Shown: in pieces, positions 27,101 to 42,100 of the stretch
Numbering within the stretch: the stretch's first letter is position 1
Layout of the letters: each line of letters starts with the position of its first letter
NCBI GenBank assembly: GCA_921293015.1
Contig: OV121091.1
Span: 7,841,755 to 7,905,754 of the forward strand
Length of the DNA: 64,000 bases
Direction: 5' to 3'
DNA from: Phorcus lineatus
Lineage: Eukaryota > Mollusca > Gastropoda > Trochida > Trochidae
The notes under the pieces: model-generated
Database searches by the model: none
Seen by the model: only the letters and a program-made list of their open reading frames with translations
Told to the model about the DNA's origin: nothing
Program-made: the position numbers and the translations under genes

Positions 27101-30100
27101 ATGCATTTGGAAAAGAAGGCTGCCGACGTCACATCACTTGTTGACCAATACTCAGAAAAGTTTCTCTGTACAACCAGAGACATTGCTATTGTCATTGCTA
27201 TGAATACTTTCATTTCTTCAGCATTCGTATAATACCACTGCCTCAACCGTGAACAGGTTTTCAGAACCTTATCATCGACCTGTTGGTGGAAGTATCTGTT
27301 GGTTTCTGCTGCCAATGATTCATAATCATCTTCATGAAAAAACAGTCCGAAAAAGTCTACAGGATGCGGATTATCAGGCAATTCTATAAACCGTTTATAA
27401 TCCCGTGTCGCCAGTAAAATGCAATTTGACACGTCCACGTTGCCTCGGCCCCCCTTCCAAGCGATCCATAAAATTATCTTGGTCATCAAAATGTGTGTCC
27501 ATTTCATTATATTGCTCATCAAAGCCACTGACTCTTCCTCTGTGGAAGTACCAGTCGTAGCAGTTTCACCCGTACCAACTAATATGTCTCTTGCAATGTT
27601 TCTTATTTCTTGATCACTATCAATGTCACTTTCACTATTACTGTCACCATCACTCTCATCAGTTGATTCCATATCAGAAGCTTCATCGGCATGGACCTCG
27701 TTGATGAAGTTGTTGTTGCTAGAAGTTGACGGACCTTCCCAACTCCTGGTTCGCGGCCTCCTGGCCTTAGGTATCTTTCACATCAATCTGTAACTGATTG
27801 AAAATAATTTAGGCACACGCAAAATATAACATCAACACATGACCTGTTGTACAGAGAAATTCAATGTGAGCTTCATGGACATTCAATTGCCACATTTTGT
27901 AAGTGTTTTCCTAAGCAACGAGCCGGCGAGTTACAAACAACTGCCTTCTACGTCAGGAAAGTTCTGATTGTTAGTTGTGGATTACAAGAGTTTTTCAGCT
28001 CTTGACTTCTCTTCCGAGAATGATAGGTTCCACGGGCCTATCCGTCGGGACGTCCGTAGTCAACGAGCACCCGGCCCCTTGTCTTTAGTTTACTCAAGGA
28101 ACTCATGCCATTCCGACATATGTAGCAAAATATTTAAAACCTCGGAATGCTACCAAACTTTATTTTCAAAAATGAGTTTCCTCGACCAACAAAAATTTGG
28201 TAGAAAAAACCCATACCTGGTGGCGGTGCCCGACGGAAGGCCGCTGAAATACTGTGTCTCAAACACGAACATTTTTGTTGGACACTTTTGCCTTGACCTG
28301 ATGGCGGTTCACGATGGAAGATCCCCGACATAATGTGTCTCAACCACAAACATTTTCGTTGGACAATTTTGCCATGACCTGATGACGGTGCCGGACGCAA
28401 AAATCCCCTAACTCAACAAAGACATCAATAACTCTATAAATGTAAATCCAAAATCTCCTTTAACTTTCATGGCTTATAAAACTCTACAATTGAACACTAA
28501 AGAAACAGGGTTTCCTTCATCATTTTTTTACTTATTACATTTTATTTAAAACTTTTTAGCAGCGCTTGTTGAATCTTTATTTCTGTGAGCGCATATACAA
28601 ATTGTATATCAAATTGAAGAGAATTTTCTGCTCTTTACGCTGATACCAAACCTTTTTGAGCGCGCCACTTGGTTACAGAAATACGAAATGCAAAACTTGC
28701 CCAATTAGCGGCACTTCTTGTACCTTTATTTTTGTGTGCGCATGTATGATCAATATATGGAAATGAAGAACAATGTTTCGTCTTTATTTAGATGTAAAAT
28801 TTATCAAAATCCGCCAAGTGGTATAGAAGATATCGAGTGCCAAAGAAAGGTACATGTACATATTATATATCACTGTAGACAATTTATTCCTCTTGATAAT
28901 GATATAAATGGTTTTGGAATACGTCATTTTTACACGGAGATATAAAGTGCCAAAGTTTCCCTATTCGTGTCACTAACGGAGATGCGAAGTACGAAAGTCA
29001 TTCTTTTTATGGCACTTGTTGAGTCTTTATTTATTTGCGCGCATAAATCATTGATATAGGGAATTGAAGACAATTCATTTGTCTTTATTGTTATGTAAAA
29101 TTCAACAAAATTCCTTTCACGGTGTTGAAGAAATTCATTGCGAAAGAAAGGCACATGAAAATCGCGCTTCAGATCATATGATAAGAAAGTCGGCAATATT
29201 ACCTTTTTTTGCGGCGCTTGCTGTGTCTTTATGTATTGTTGCGCATGTACACATTTTACATGGAATTAAAGCCAATCTTTTCTCTATCTTGTGATTTTAA
29301 AAATGTCAAAATACGTTGAGCACATCTTGAGAAAATTGGTGTGACAAAACAGTGTAAAACTAAAAATATATAAAAATCACCTTTTTTGCAGCACATGCTG
29401 TATGTTTATATCACGAGGCGCACATATGTATTTTAGATCGAATTGAAAACAATCTTTTTCTCTTTCAAATGATCCCACCTTTATTGAAATCCGCTCAAGG
29501 GTTCAGACCATGCGGCGTGCGACAGGAAGGCGTGCATATGGTCAAAATGCATGCGTCTCAGTAAATGATAGCACGCGCGGGTCAGTAAGCTCGTGCGAGA
29601 GGGTAGAAAATGCCCACAGGCTATTAGCACGTGCGGCAGGGAGTGGGGAAAAATTGAGTGATCTTAACGCTTATTTTCGGTACGAAAAACATTATCAATG
29701 TCCGCACAATTTTCGGAACATGTGCGCACATCATTTAGAACACCAACGAAACAAAACACAGTAGCTTAGCGACAGCCGGAACGAAAATACAAGCGTTGAA
29801 CAGAGACTACTGCTAGGCAATAAATTTCCGTCCTTCACTACTGAGAACCACAGCTATAATGTAGTTAGCGTGAGAATAATTAAGTGTGATACTTGCATCT
29901 TGCTAAGGGGTCATGCGGGCAAAGCTAATTTCATCCCGGAATATTCTTAAGGGTTAAGGTTGCTTTGTGAAAAGAGGCCCAGTTCACCAATCTCATCAAT
30001 AATTTTGATTAAGATGAAAATGAATTTTTTACAATGGTGCGAGAAAGATAAAAAGAGGTTGATTGATGAAATTGTTATTACTTATGTATTTCAGCATTTG

Positions 30101-33100
30101 CTGTGTTCAAGACCTCTGGCTTATAACTTGGTCAATACGGAAATACTTAATTAATAACATTATAATATTAAGATCTTCATAAAATGTCAAAATAACAATG
30201 GTTCAGTTACTTCTTAAATTTTTTCTAACATAAAACCAATATAGAAACATTGCTCCATAATGAGATAGAAATACAAAAACTACATAGGGCAAACTGCCTG
30301 AGGTTCGGACAGTGCATTGATTAAAATATTTTGAAAGACTATATAATTTATAACTATCTGAAGAAAATAATTCTTTCAAACCAAAGTATAAAAAATGTAA
30401 TATTGTTTTCAATTTATTTCTATATAGCCATAATTATCTCAGTTTTAGCTGAAATAACGGTTTTATTTGCATATATCAATTCGCCCTAGGTTCGGACACT
30501 TCTGCCCTAACTTCGGACAGTTGCACCTCATCTTATTGAATGCATCCCTGGCTTTAGTTACTCATTAAAATTATTTTCAGACATCCTCACTCAAGCATTG
30601 AATAGGCTATGTACAACAATTTCATAGTTTTGGGGGAGGATAAAGTAATTTGTTACTGGTACAGAGCATCTTTTCCAATGTTGAATTCTTGAAAACTACT
30701 ACATGCGCCGTAACAGTATGGTGACGTCACAATCGCATTTGTAGGCATTCGACACTAAAAACGCCGATAACGCTAAACAGTATGTTTTCAATAATAATCA
30801 GTTTGTTTTATGTGATAGTTGTATGTTTATTCGTGTTTCCCAAACCTGTTAAATCTAAACATTACGAGTCCTTAAATAGAAAACTTAAGAAGTGTCCGAA
30901 CAATGGTCAAAACTGTCCTAACCAAGGTCATTTAGATATGTTATCAAAATCTCAATATTTACTTAATATGTTTTCACTTCATATGTACCGATGTTAAGAA
31001 TAATTGGACTATTTGGTTATTTTTCTTTGTTAATGAATACAGTTTAAGATATTTAGCCGCTCCCTACCTCTCCTGACCGAAGAGTCAACATTTACATTGA
31101 AACAAATAGTTTGCCATTTTCGTCCTCGAATCCGTTAATTGTACCTTCAGGCATAACTTCGATAAGAAATATAACCGAGAATCGAACGAAAAGAACGAAA
31201 AGAAATAAAATAACACACTGAAAAGAACATTTTACAATAAACAGTCGCACGTATTATTGCGTCATCTCAAAGTAAAAAGTGTCTGAAGTTTGGGCGACCT
31301 CGATTGGTGTCCGCACCTCAGTCAGTTTGCCCTACATTTTTGGGATAGTTTTGTTTGCTGATAATTACTTTCTTCAGATAGTAAATACTTTTACAATCTT
31401 GAAAAATATTTGAATCATTACATGTGCAAACCTCGTTCAGTTTTAACAGGATTAACCAATTGAGTCTTTAGACAATGCAAGGACTCGAAAATTTAAAAAC
31501 AGAGCAATGTGCTCTGTAGATCATCAGTCTTTGTATTGTTGATGTTCAAGACTAAGATAGTTCAGTGTCAGTGCATTTAATTGAAGATGTATTAAATATT
31601 TTTTTTAAAACATATCTGTTATGTATTTTGACTTAAGTGAAAGCAAAATTTTGCGATGTAACCAGTCACCTGAATAAACTTAGTTCGTTGCTGTCTGCCA
31701 ACTTGTGTGGTTGTGTAAGTGAACCCTGGTCTTTGTATGAGGTCAAGCGTAACAAGACAACAGTCTCATTAGTTTATGGTTAGCCAGCAGTGAAATATCA
31801 TACTTGTCAAATTTTTTAACTTATAAACTAATTATAACTGTAGTATGAACGCTGTCACCTAATCTTCTTATGCAGGAGCTCATGTTTTCATAAACTTTTG
31901 AACTTTTACTCAAATTATTAACCTGAACATGAACCTTAATGTTCGAAAAGTGGCTTCGAGTTATGGCCATGAATATGGCTCAAATACTCCTCATAAGGAC
32001 GATTTTGATAAAACAGTAGAGAACGTTGATTGTTGGTTTTTCTCAAAGTGCAGAAAGAAAAGAAAATTGCAGCAATTTTGACATTTATTAGACCAAAAAC
32101 ATTTGGACTTTTGCTGAATCTTACAGTGCCAACAAATCCTAAAGATTAAAATTTTGACCAGATAGTTGGAATTTTGTCAAACCATTTGTCTCCAAAACCA
32201 CTAGTTATAGCAGAATTCTATAAACGTGAACAGCTTGAGGTACAAAATATTCAAGCTTTTATAATCAAAACATTGTTACCATGTCATAATCCCATATGGC
32301 CTTTCAGGTTTGATGAGCTAAAAATCATAATGAATACAAATTAAACTGAAGTAAGTAGGTCTTCTCTAAAGCTTAATAAGAGTAAAAATATTAGGATGTG
32401 ACTTACTGCAAAACAGGAAGTTTCCCCTGGAATTATGAACTGAATGTGTCCAGACACTGCATTCTCACTGACCCCCGACTCCATCCAACTCTGACCAGTT
32501 TCATTGCACGCCTGCAACATAAGCCTCACTTCATCACTATCTAGTGACATAGCTATGTTGATATTCATTGTCATCTCATGCGTCATCTTCAGCTTACCAA
32601 GGGACTGGTTAAGAATTATACAACGGTGTGACAAATGACCAGTACTCACAGTATTGATGGCCATCCTTGCCTCAAAGTTATCCACACAGCTGAGCACTAG
32701 GTCGACGGGAGCACCTGACTTCAAACCTCCTTTGCTGTGGGATAGATACCATAGATAGATCAATCACAATAGGGACATAGAAAATTGAGACATTGGCTCT
32801 GTATATAGCTCATAAGGCTATCTAATATTTTTATTTATCATACAATGGATAGTGTTCTCGGCATAATAAAGTCAACGGATATTTTCGATATCTGTTGGGG
32901 TCATATGCGGATACCGATGCAAATTACAGAGGTCAAGTGCCAGAACTTTTTCTGAAAATTACTATGACGTCACACGGTTTATCATTTGGAATGCCTGCAC
33001 AACAGATGGCTTCAGCAAATTATTCATCATCTAATGCATGAAAATTAAGTTGAAGAAATGACAAAAGGACTTTAAAATTTGTGCAGCTGTTTCATGAAGT

Positions 33101-36100
33101 TCATGATTAAGCAGTGCAAAATAACTTAATTATTACTCGCCCGTGTAAGATACCGCAGTGTAATATTTATACGGCGATATTAAACTAGTGTAATACCGCT
33201 ACCATTATGACGTCATAATATTGTGAGGTTGTGACGTCACAATCTTGGCACCGACGTCTCAATGGCGGCTTAGTCGCGGAAATGCTTTGTTCAGTACACT
33301 TTCGGTAATAATGCTTAATAACTGAGGTCAAGTAATAAACAGAATACTAAACTTCCTTCCATTTTATACTATTTTTTATTAAACTCGTTAATAGTATTAA
33401 ATGGAAGGTCGTTTAGTATCCTCTATTTACATCGCTGGATGAAATCTACAGAAATACTTAGGCCTACTTAAATGAATGAACTGAGTTATCTTTTACTCAT
33501 GGGAATCCAAGGCAGATTGAGTCACATGTTCAAAGACCTCATATTTAGCTTTGATGTATCATAAATGTTTTCATCATTTATTGGGTATCGTCAAATAAGT
33601 ATAGTAAGTATTTCAACTGTATTTGTTAATCTATCGGTAATACTGCGTTTACACAAGCTGCCATTTGCATTTGGAAAAGGGAAGGAACTCTCGTTTTGAG
33701 TGAGATACGCCTCGCCGCCTGAGTACGTGTCAATGCAAAGGCGAAAGCATTCGGGTTCAAATCTACACATACCACTGAAACGCTTATTTAATTTCGTTTA
33801 CATCTTCTCTATTTAGAAACAAATTCTTAGACCAACTAAAACATTTAGATCATGTCAACACAACAGCTCTGTTGCCTCAAAGCCAAAAAATGGAGGATTA
33901 ATTAATTTGGGTAATGTCAATTTACCGTGGATATCATTATGCTGTTCATTTGCATATATCACTGTGCACATTTGGAGATAACTACAGCTTCAGTATTGAC
34001 GGCAGACCTTTTTTGGCAAAATGAATGCAGAATGACTGAGTATGATAAAGAAGTTATCATTCTCCTATGTTTTGGGATGGTAAATATCCTGCATTAGGAA
34101 TAAACACTCTGTATTTAGCTCGCCAAGGCTCGCAAAATACAATGTTTATTCCTAATGCAGGATATTTACCATCCCAAAACATACTCGCATGATAACCTCT
34201 ATAAATGATAACAGATCGAGTCACCATGTGAGCTGTCACAGTATCACTACATGCATTCATTATAATTCAGTTTAGGAGTCTGTACACAAGAATTTAGTTT
34301 TCTACGCCTTTTCTTTTAAAAAAAAGGGACCAAAAAAGGGACAAAAAAAGTTTTTAGGGTGTGGCCTCAATTTTACCAAATTCATGAAATTACAATCACC
34401 TACAAATAAGATGTCTGTGAACAAGGATTTAACTTTTTGGCCTTTTGCTTCTTGAGATAATGATGAAAATAAGTTTTTAGGCTGTAGTCCATGTGACCCT
34501 TGTTAGAGGTTACAATTCTTTCACTCGAAATGTTTGAATTTTGAAATGGCCAGTCCTTAAAAATTTTTCCCCTTGTGACAAAATGCATTATAAAATGCAT
34601 GTAGGGTGGATATCGCGATTGATGAAACATATCAAATCCTCATTAAAGTACAATTTTCATATTCTTCATATTTTTCATTTGGTTGATTTTTAGGGGGAAA
34701 ATTTAATTTTCCTACATTCATCTTAAAATGAGAACAGCTTTTTTTCAAATATTTGGTTTTGAAATGTTGGTTGCAATTAACATTTCATTCATTTAAGTCA
34801 AATCATCATGGATTGTTGAAATCCTGAGATGAGTTCTAATTTATTATCTCCATTTTTCAAAAAATCTTTCAAAGAATTTTGATGAGAAACACACTTCGAA
34901 ATCTTAAAATCATAAAATCCTTAGAACAAGTCGAGTTGCCTCCCTTTAACAAAACCTTGCTTTAGCTAACTTCATTTGAGGAAGAGTTATTTTCTTATTA
35001 TTTTTTTATTTAGAAATATAAGCTTTTGTATTCTTCAATAATGTTTTTTCTCGATTTATAACTTGTTTTACTTTAACCCTTACAATGTGGCGCATGGACA
35101 GGTCTGGGATGAATTTCAATATTGATGCATGGGATCATTTGAAAGAGAAAGAAATTGTCTTCAATTCGATGTTAAAACATTTCTGCGCTACGTGAAATAA
35201 AGATACAGCTTGTGCCGCAAAAAGGTGATTTTCACATATTTTGAGTTTTACACCATTTTGTCACAATTTTTATATCACAAGAATGAAGATAGAGAAAAAG
35301 ATTGTCTTTCATTCCATGTAAAATTTGTACACGAGCAAAAATAAATAGACACAGCAAGCGCTTCAATTCTATATAAAATTTGCAAATTACAATGAGATAA
35401 TAACGGAGCGTTAAGTGATGTCGCAATTATCAAAATTGTGTTCCAAACCAAGTGGTACATATTTATTATTTTTATATCATCGTAAAGAAGAAATAAATAT
35501 CTCCATTTCCATATTTAATCTGCACATATTTGCATCAAAATAAAACGTGTGGAAATGATGCGACAAATGTTGCGGTAAGGCAATTATTAAAGTCTGTTTT
35601 TATACCCACGTTTTGTTGGTAATACCTTCTACCTAATACCTTCACAGTGCAATAGATTATTTTGTTTTATATCTTGGTAAAGAAGAATAAATTGCCTTTA
35701 ATTCCATATATAATTTGCACACATACAAAGCAAATTATAAAAAATAAAGACAATTTCTATTATGTGAGAGTGAATTTTTCAGCTAGGATATCACTGTGCT
35801 GCCTGCACGTGATGAGCTTGTGTGTTTGCCCAGGGCTATTAGCTTAGTAATATTACTGTGGGGGTCAGAACGTTATCGGGGTTTATCACTACCATGCTTT
35901 CGTAATTTATATCTTTTGTTTAGGATGGAGTATTTGTATGAAATTTATCTGGAAACATAAAGCAAGAAATTTGCTTCATTTCCATTTATAATTTGTCTAT
36001 GTGCAGTCAGTGATTAAATGATTTTTAAAAGTTTGATATAAATAAAAAAATTTAAATAATTGTAAAATTTGTTCTAGACATATTTTTTTTAATAATTTTC

Positions 36101-39100
36101 ATATCAATGTCAAGAGGAACTATTCGTCTCCAGTTTCGTGTTGATTTTGTGCATGCGCTCTTAGAATTTATTGAGTTATGACGCCCGAATTATAAACAAG
36201 TGTACTTTGGTTATAGAAACCGTTCTTGGGGTGATAGAAATTTCATTCAAAGTGCCAGGTAAGTATCATCCATTTATAACATGGGATTGGTCGACTAGTT
36301 TTGTAAACAACCATGATAACGTCCGTATTTCGCTATGTAAACACACCATATGTTGTTAAAACATATAACAAATTCCCTCTTTTCTTTTACTATTCTGATG
36401 GTTCTAAAATCCTGCATGAAAGTGAACAAAGTATAATCATCTTTAAAACATCAGAATTCTATAAAAACAGACATCAGTATTCACAGGTACATGAGAAATA
36501 TCATAAAAGTATCCAAACTGCATTTTCTTTTTCTTCTGTTATTATTGTCATATCCCTGTTCTTTGTGCAGCTTCTCCTTTTCTGTTTTTCTTTTTTTTTG
36601 GCTAATCAATTGTGTGGAAAACATCTTCTCATTCCCCTTCAATGATTCTTCAGACACATCTTTCCAATTCTCTATTTCAACTTGTTTACTTTCACTTTTT
36701 GTCCATGAAATATCCTCAATTTTGAAAACATCATTGTGTGAACTGTGACCTTTCTGGCCTCTACCTGTAGACTCTCTTTGATCCCTATCATGCTCCTTAG
36801 AGGTGCTGGAATGTTCCAGTTGTTTCAGGTTTAAATACTTTCTTACACCTTGTGTTTCTTCACTTTCCTGTGTTCTTTACATTTCTGTACTTCCTTTGTT
36901 TGTTTCATTAATCTGGACTTCCTGATGTCTGTCATGACTTTCAGTTAGTGCCTTATCTCTCAATATGTCCACACAGAAGTGACCACTTGAAGTAAGTTTG
37001 AAACTGGTTTCTTAAACATTTCAGCCTTGTCTGACCCTAAATCGAGGAATGTCCCGGCTCTCTTCAGAGATTCTTTCCTCAATAGCATAGGTATGTCTGC
37101 ATCCACAACCTTAGTCTTAATCCTACAGTCTGTTTCTCCAATTGTTGCAGGGATTGTAGCAGTCATTGATGATAACATCATAATTCCATCTCCAAACCTG
37201 AATGCTTTCTCACTAGCTCCAATAACTACTTCTGATTTTTGTGCCAGACTCAATTTTTGCATAAGATTACCAAACCACTGTCTCCCATATACAGTTCTCG
37301 TACAGGCTGTGTCTAGAACTGCACTTCCAAAGGCCTCTGTCATAAATATTTGATTTTCTACTTTTTCTTCTTTGGTGAATAAGGTCAGATTGCATGTTTC
37401 TTCAGCATTTCTGTTGTCTCCTGTCACTTCATCCCTCTCTTCATCTTGTTCTTCGTCCATATCTACCGGGGTATCTAATTGGTTTGTTCCCCTCTGATTA
37501 CTAGTCTGATGTCATCCTCTATTTTCCATGGAATATCTGGTTTTGCTTCTTGGTTCATATTGAGTGACATACACTGCTTCCTGTTTAACAGTAATGCTAG
37601 GTTCTGCACTCTCTCCAGTTGAGATACTTTCACTGAATATTCTTTTTAAGGCAGGTTTGACTGTCTGATATTTCCTGTCACAGGCAGCTGTCAAAACCAA
37701 TTGTCTTTCTCTGAATGAGAGATTTGCACAATCAAGGAGTTTGAACGCAAGAATGGGGTCAGGAAATGCCAATTTATATTTTTACACATTCCATTTCTTC
37801 TTTCAAACTCAATAATGTATCCAAGAAGTAGTGGAGCGGATGAAGGCCACAGTCAAATCTGACTGCAAATCTGTACAAAGAAGAGCATCGAGGTAAGGAC
37901 CATTAGAATGAACACATGAAACATATTTTCGAGTTTCTACTTATTAAATTTCACATAGGTATGCATTGATATGCATTGACGTTAATGTTCCATTTTATTG
38001 TTTCAGCCTACAGCAACCGTGAAGGTCCTGAAGTGGCATCAACTATCCCTATGTTCAGCAGCGTACAAGCCAGTCTGTACCGTTCCTGTGCCGCCAACAC
38101 CCCACTTCTTCCACATAGACCGTCAGACATCAACCTACCACCACCCTGGCAAATTGATGACGCTAGGCCCTGGTCATCCGAATATTTTCAAGTTCCTAGA
38201 CCTGATTAAGATGGAACAAGATAACATGGAAATTACTATAAAGCAACTTGAGGCGGGGGGCAGACTTGCCTCAAAGAGAAGAAAATACCGCCGACTTGAA
38301 GAGAGGATTTCTGAAGACAACTGGTGCCAAGACTCCCATCCAATACCTGTACAGTGTTGTACATTTTGTTGGACTCCAAATGCTGATAAATCAGACTGTT
38401 ATCACATGTCAAAAGTGCTATATATAATATATGAATGTAAATTTTGAGTGAAATGTATATTATGTGTACAAGATGTTTTTAATGTCAAAAGTGCTATCCA
38501 AAATAAAGAAACTTGTGCCACATCTGAATTTTAAGTTTGGAACAGACTAAAGCTTAATCCCCTATTGTTCCCCAGTTGGTCATGGCCCTGTGAATCTGAA
38601 CTCTGAACAATAGATGTGGGACAAGTGAGGTGCCTCCGTCTAGAAAAGCAGATATACAAACAGCTGCAATTGAGAAACTTGTAGGAGATGATATACTAGA
38701 AAGATGCTCTTAGTAAGATTGGTCAGTCTGACGAGGTTCAGTTACGGAGGTTGAGTTAGAAGTTCGTATGAAGGAAATAGAAGCAAAAGAACGAGAGTTG
38801 AAGTTTGAGGCTCTTGAACGTGAGAAACAGAGAGAACATGAACTGAAACTATTAGACCTGTGTATCATGGCCTTAGTGCCGAGACAATATATCCCGATTC
38901 AAGTTTTACTGGCGAGACACTATATCATGGCGGTATTGCTAAGGAAGCTGCGAGATGATTATCATCACGATACCATGGTTGCGATACAATAAGTATCCCG
39001 ATGCTCTACAGTTTCATAGATAGAACATAAAAACTGATTTTATTTATCTGATACCAACCTGTCATAAACATTACATGAATATGGAAGTATATAAATTCAG

Positions 39101-42100
39101 AGAGACTGTTAAATTATAGGTAAAGTGTCAGAAATATTATATAGACCCTTCTGTTTTCTTTTCCCAGGTAATTTTTCTAAAACAGAATAAAACTATAACT
39201 TTGTCAGTTTATAAAGTTATTTGTTTAAAACAAATTTTGTAAATAATATCGGGATATATTGTCTCTTTTGGGGATACATTGATGTATCATGGACCCTCAC
39301 GACATAAATATCCTGATATATTGACTAAATGTGTTTTGTATCGATGCACTCGTATCGGGCAGTAGACGATGCATACATCAATACTATCGTTACACCACTA
39401 GAAACTATTGTCAATGAAAAGTCAATGTTTAGAATCTCCAGCATTTGATGTTACCAAATATGTAAAGTTTGTTCCTCGTTTCCAAGAAGCTGACATTGAC
39501 AATTACTTCATTCATTTTGAGAAAATCGCTGAACGTCTTAAGTGGCCTAAAGATTCATGGACTATCCTCTTACAGAGTGTTCTTATTGGTAAAGCTCATG
39601 ATGTGTATGCTTCACTTGCCTATTCCCAAAGCAATGACTATGACTTTGTGAAAGACACAATTCTTAAAGCATATGAACTTGTACCATAGGCTTATCGCCG
39701 AAATTTCAGAAATCTTAGAAAACAGGACTCTCAAACTTTTGTTGAATTTGCAAGACAGAAATCCACTCTATTTGACAGATGGTGTACATCAAAAGGTGTT
39801 AATCAGGATTTTGACAAATTGAGACAGCTGAATTGAGGAATTCAAACGATGTATTCATGTAGAAATAAAAACTCATCTTGATGAACAAAAGGCTGAAACA
39901 TTAGACCAAGCAGCAGTTGTAGCAGATGATTATGCACTTACTCACAGGGGTTTATTGCAGAAGTCATTCTATAAAGGAAGTCTAAGCTGGTCAGATCAAA
40001 GGTCAGTTATTACAAGGCGAAGTTCTCCACAACCGGATATTACAGGTCGTAACACTCTCCAGTCAGATGTCAAGTCTGATTTAACCCAAAATCAGCGTGA
40101 TTTTAAGTCGGAATCGAGTAACACTGATACGGTTTCCTTATCCATCTTGTGCATATTGTAAAAAGAAAGGACATTTGATAAGTGATTGCCCAATCTTAGC
40201 CAAGAAGAATAGTAAACCCTCTCCAAATGCACTTGCTTCTGTTTTTTCCCATGATCAACATCAACCTTTGACGGATCCATGTGATCAAGATTCGCTTTCG
40301 ACACCAATTATTGATGATAGTTGTAAACCTTTTATGTCAAAAGGAACTGTATCATTTTTAGGGGATAATGCCACTTGGAAGCCTATCACAATTTTGAGGG
40401 ACACTGGATGTTTTCAATCCTTGTTGCTAGAAGATATTTTGCCACTGTCAGAAGAGACTGCTGTTGGCTCGAGTGTCCTAATTAAGGGCGTAGAATGTGG
40501 TTTCATTCAGGCTCCATTACATGTCATTAGCTTGAACTCTCCTTTGGTGTCAGGACCTATCACAGTATATTGGTATTATTCCAAAACTACCAGTGCAAGG
40601 TGTTTCCTTTCTTTTGGGGAACGATATTGCAGGGGGATTGTTTGGAGTGGGATGTGACCCAAGGTTCAACTCTCAACTGCAGTAACTACAATTTCCAAAT
40701 TGTACTCTGACAAACCCACAGTAGACTTGTCAGACTCATTCAATCAAAGGGAAAAATCTACTCGCAGATTTGACAAGGATCATGTTAGGAGGCAAAAGCT
40801 CAGTATTCTTCTCCACAGATTGTCTCGCAATTGAAGACAAGGTCCCTGACGCTGAATTGACTGAACTCATGATTCTTAATGAACCTGTTGATGCTCCTCT
40901 TGCCCTTGATGCTTACAAATTTCCTGATGTTCCTGAGGTTTACAACGTTACTGATGATCCTGTTGTCCCTGAAGCTCATGAAGTAACTGATGTCTACAAG
41001 GCTCACACTGATTCTGTCTCTGAGGGGAACGATGTTCCTGTTAATCCTGATGTTATGAAGTCTGATGATCCAGAAGATCCAGATGGTGCTGGCTTTCCCA
41101 AGTCTAAGTCTCCAAGCATTTTTTATGCTTTTGATGTACTTCATAGTTTGGACATTCGTCTAGGACAAGGTGATATGAAAGACAAAGCTCAAGATAAAAA
41201 TCTCTCCAATTCTGAACTTCTCTTCAATTGTGATTCTCAGCCTGACCACCCACCTGAACCTCAGAGACAGAAACTGACTAATTTTGTCTTAGATTACATG
41301 ACCTCATGTAAGGGTATCAAATTTAAAGATGAAATTAAGTATCACCGTAGGAATACCCCATGTGCATTTATGCTCGAACCTGATAGTCTTCGTTGTCTGT
41401 ATACAGTTGTTGACAAGGTTAACTTCATTTTTCAATCAGATTTCTTTCAAAATCCTAGGATTGATAACTGCTGTGATAGAATAGAGACTGCTAGTGTTGC
41501 AGGTAACTATGATTTACTGGGATTTTGGCAGGTCCCTCTTAAAGATAGGGCCAAGCAAGTTTCAGCTTTCAGTACCACCAGTGAGTTGAAGTATGGCATT
41601 GTTGTTCCTTTTGGTATTATTAAGAAACCAGAAACTCTTATGTGGTTTACCCGCAGACTGTTGAGGATCTTTGACATTTCACAAGCTGATGGCTTCATTG
41701 AGTATATCATTGAGGACGAAACGACCTTCAATGGGCATACAGAGTCAAGGTCAAACCCAGCTAGTGCAGGTTCAAGATTTCCACACATGGTTTTCGTTAC
41801 CTGTCAACATTGAAGCAGGTGGCGTTCCTCAACCGAAGTTCAGCGACAATGTCGATCATACAATCTCTAGTGTCCACCGATATTTCATAGACTATTGACA
41901 TTGCCCCTTCACCATGGAGATGGCGATGCTGACACCTGTACAATCACAGGAGCACTTGGATCATGTTCTGTTATTTGCAGTGAGGTCAGTTGTAGTCGTC
42001 ATATCAGATTACTTCCTCTTGATGTCCAAGATGGAGATGAAGAACAAGAGACTGATACTTTGGAATCTCTACCTTGATATTCATGACCACGACTGTAGAG

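Larger units (their letters stand above)
24067..29953 (-). mobile_element. piggyBac element with transposase gene and internal arrays
   Basis: 5.9 kb between TTAA at 24063-24066 and 29954-29957. The ends are CCCTTCCGTTGCTGAATATT and the inverse of a CCCTTAAGAATATTC version of the other end. The transposase lies in the middle on the minus strand; both flanks (about 24300-25620 and 28560-29480) are the same diverged array seen in the small copies, and 29500-29950 is the GC-rich terminal segment. It is the only copy here with a transposase and so the likely parent of the copies at 523, 1576, 14123, 35077, 45740 and 52996. Sits in the 8.8-kb UBA5 intron. Confidence 0.9.
23972..29980. mobile_element. 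Small MITE (about 118 bp) split by the piggyBac element
   Basis: GGGCCTCCTTTCACAAAGC (23972-23990) and its inverse (29962-29980, one mismatch in 19) are the ends of one small MITE. Its inner part (AAGGTTAACCTTAG) is cut at TTAA by the piggyBac element at 24067-29953. The family (TIR GGGCCTCTTTTCACAAAG) is not identified. The nesting shows the MITE is older than the piggyBac. Confidence 0.8.
32735..35072. other. UBA5 intron with palindromes, otherwise unrecognised
   Basis: Contains two inverted repeats listed separately. CRE-like TGACGTCA/ATGACGTCATAA words cluster at 32960-33250. A 150-bp dispersed block at 34270-34500 (AGGAGTCTGTACACAAG, TTTTGCTTCTTGAGATAATG) is related to the tandem units at 55850-56230. 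No gene. Confidence 0.4.

Noticed and set aside
26293-27613. Plus-strand frames opposite the piggyBac transposase
   Set aside because: They are antisense shadows of the transposase, with no independent support.
33690-33775. Possible tRNA (GGGTTCAAATCT resembling a B box)
   Set aside because: No matching A box, no acceptor-stem pairing and no cloverleaf could be drawn.
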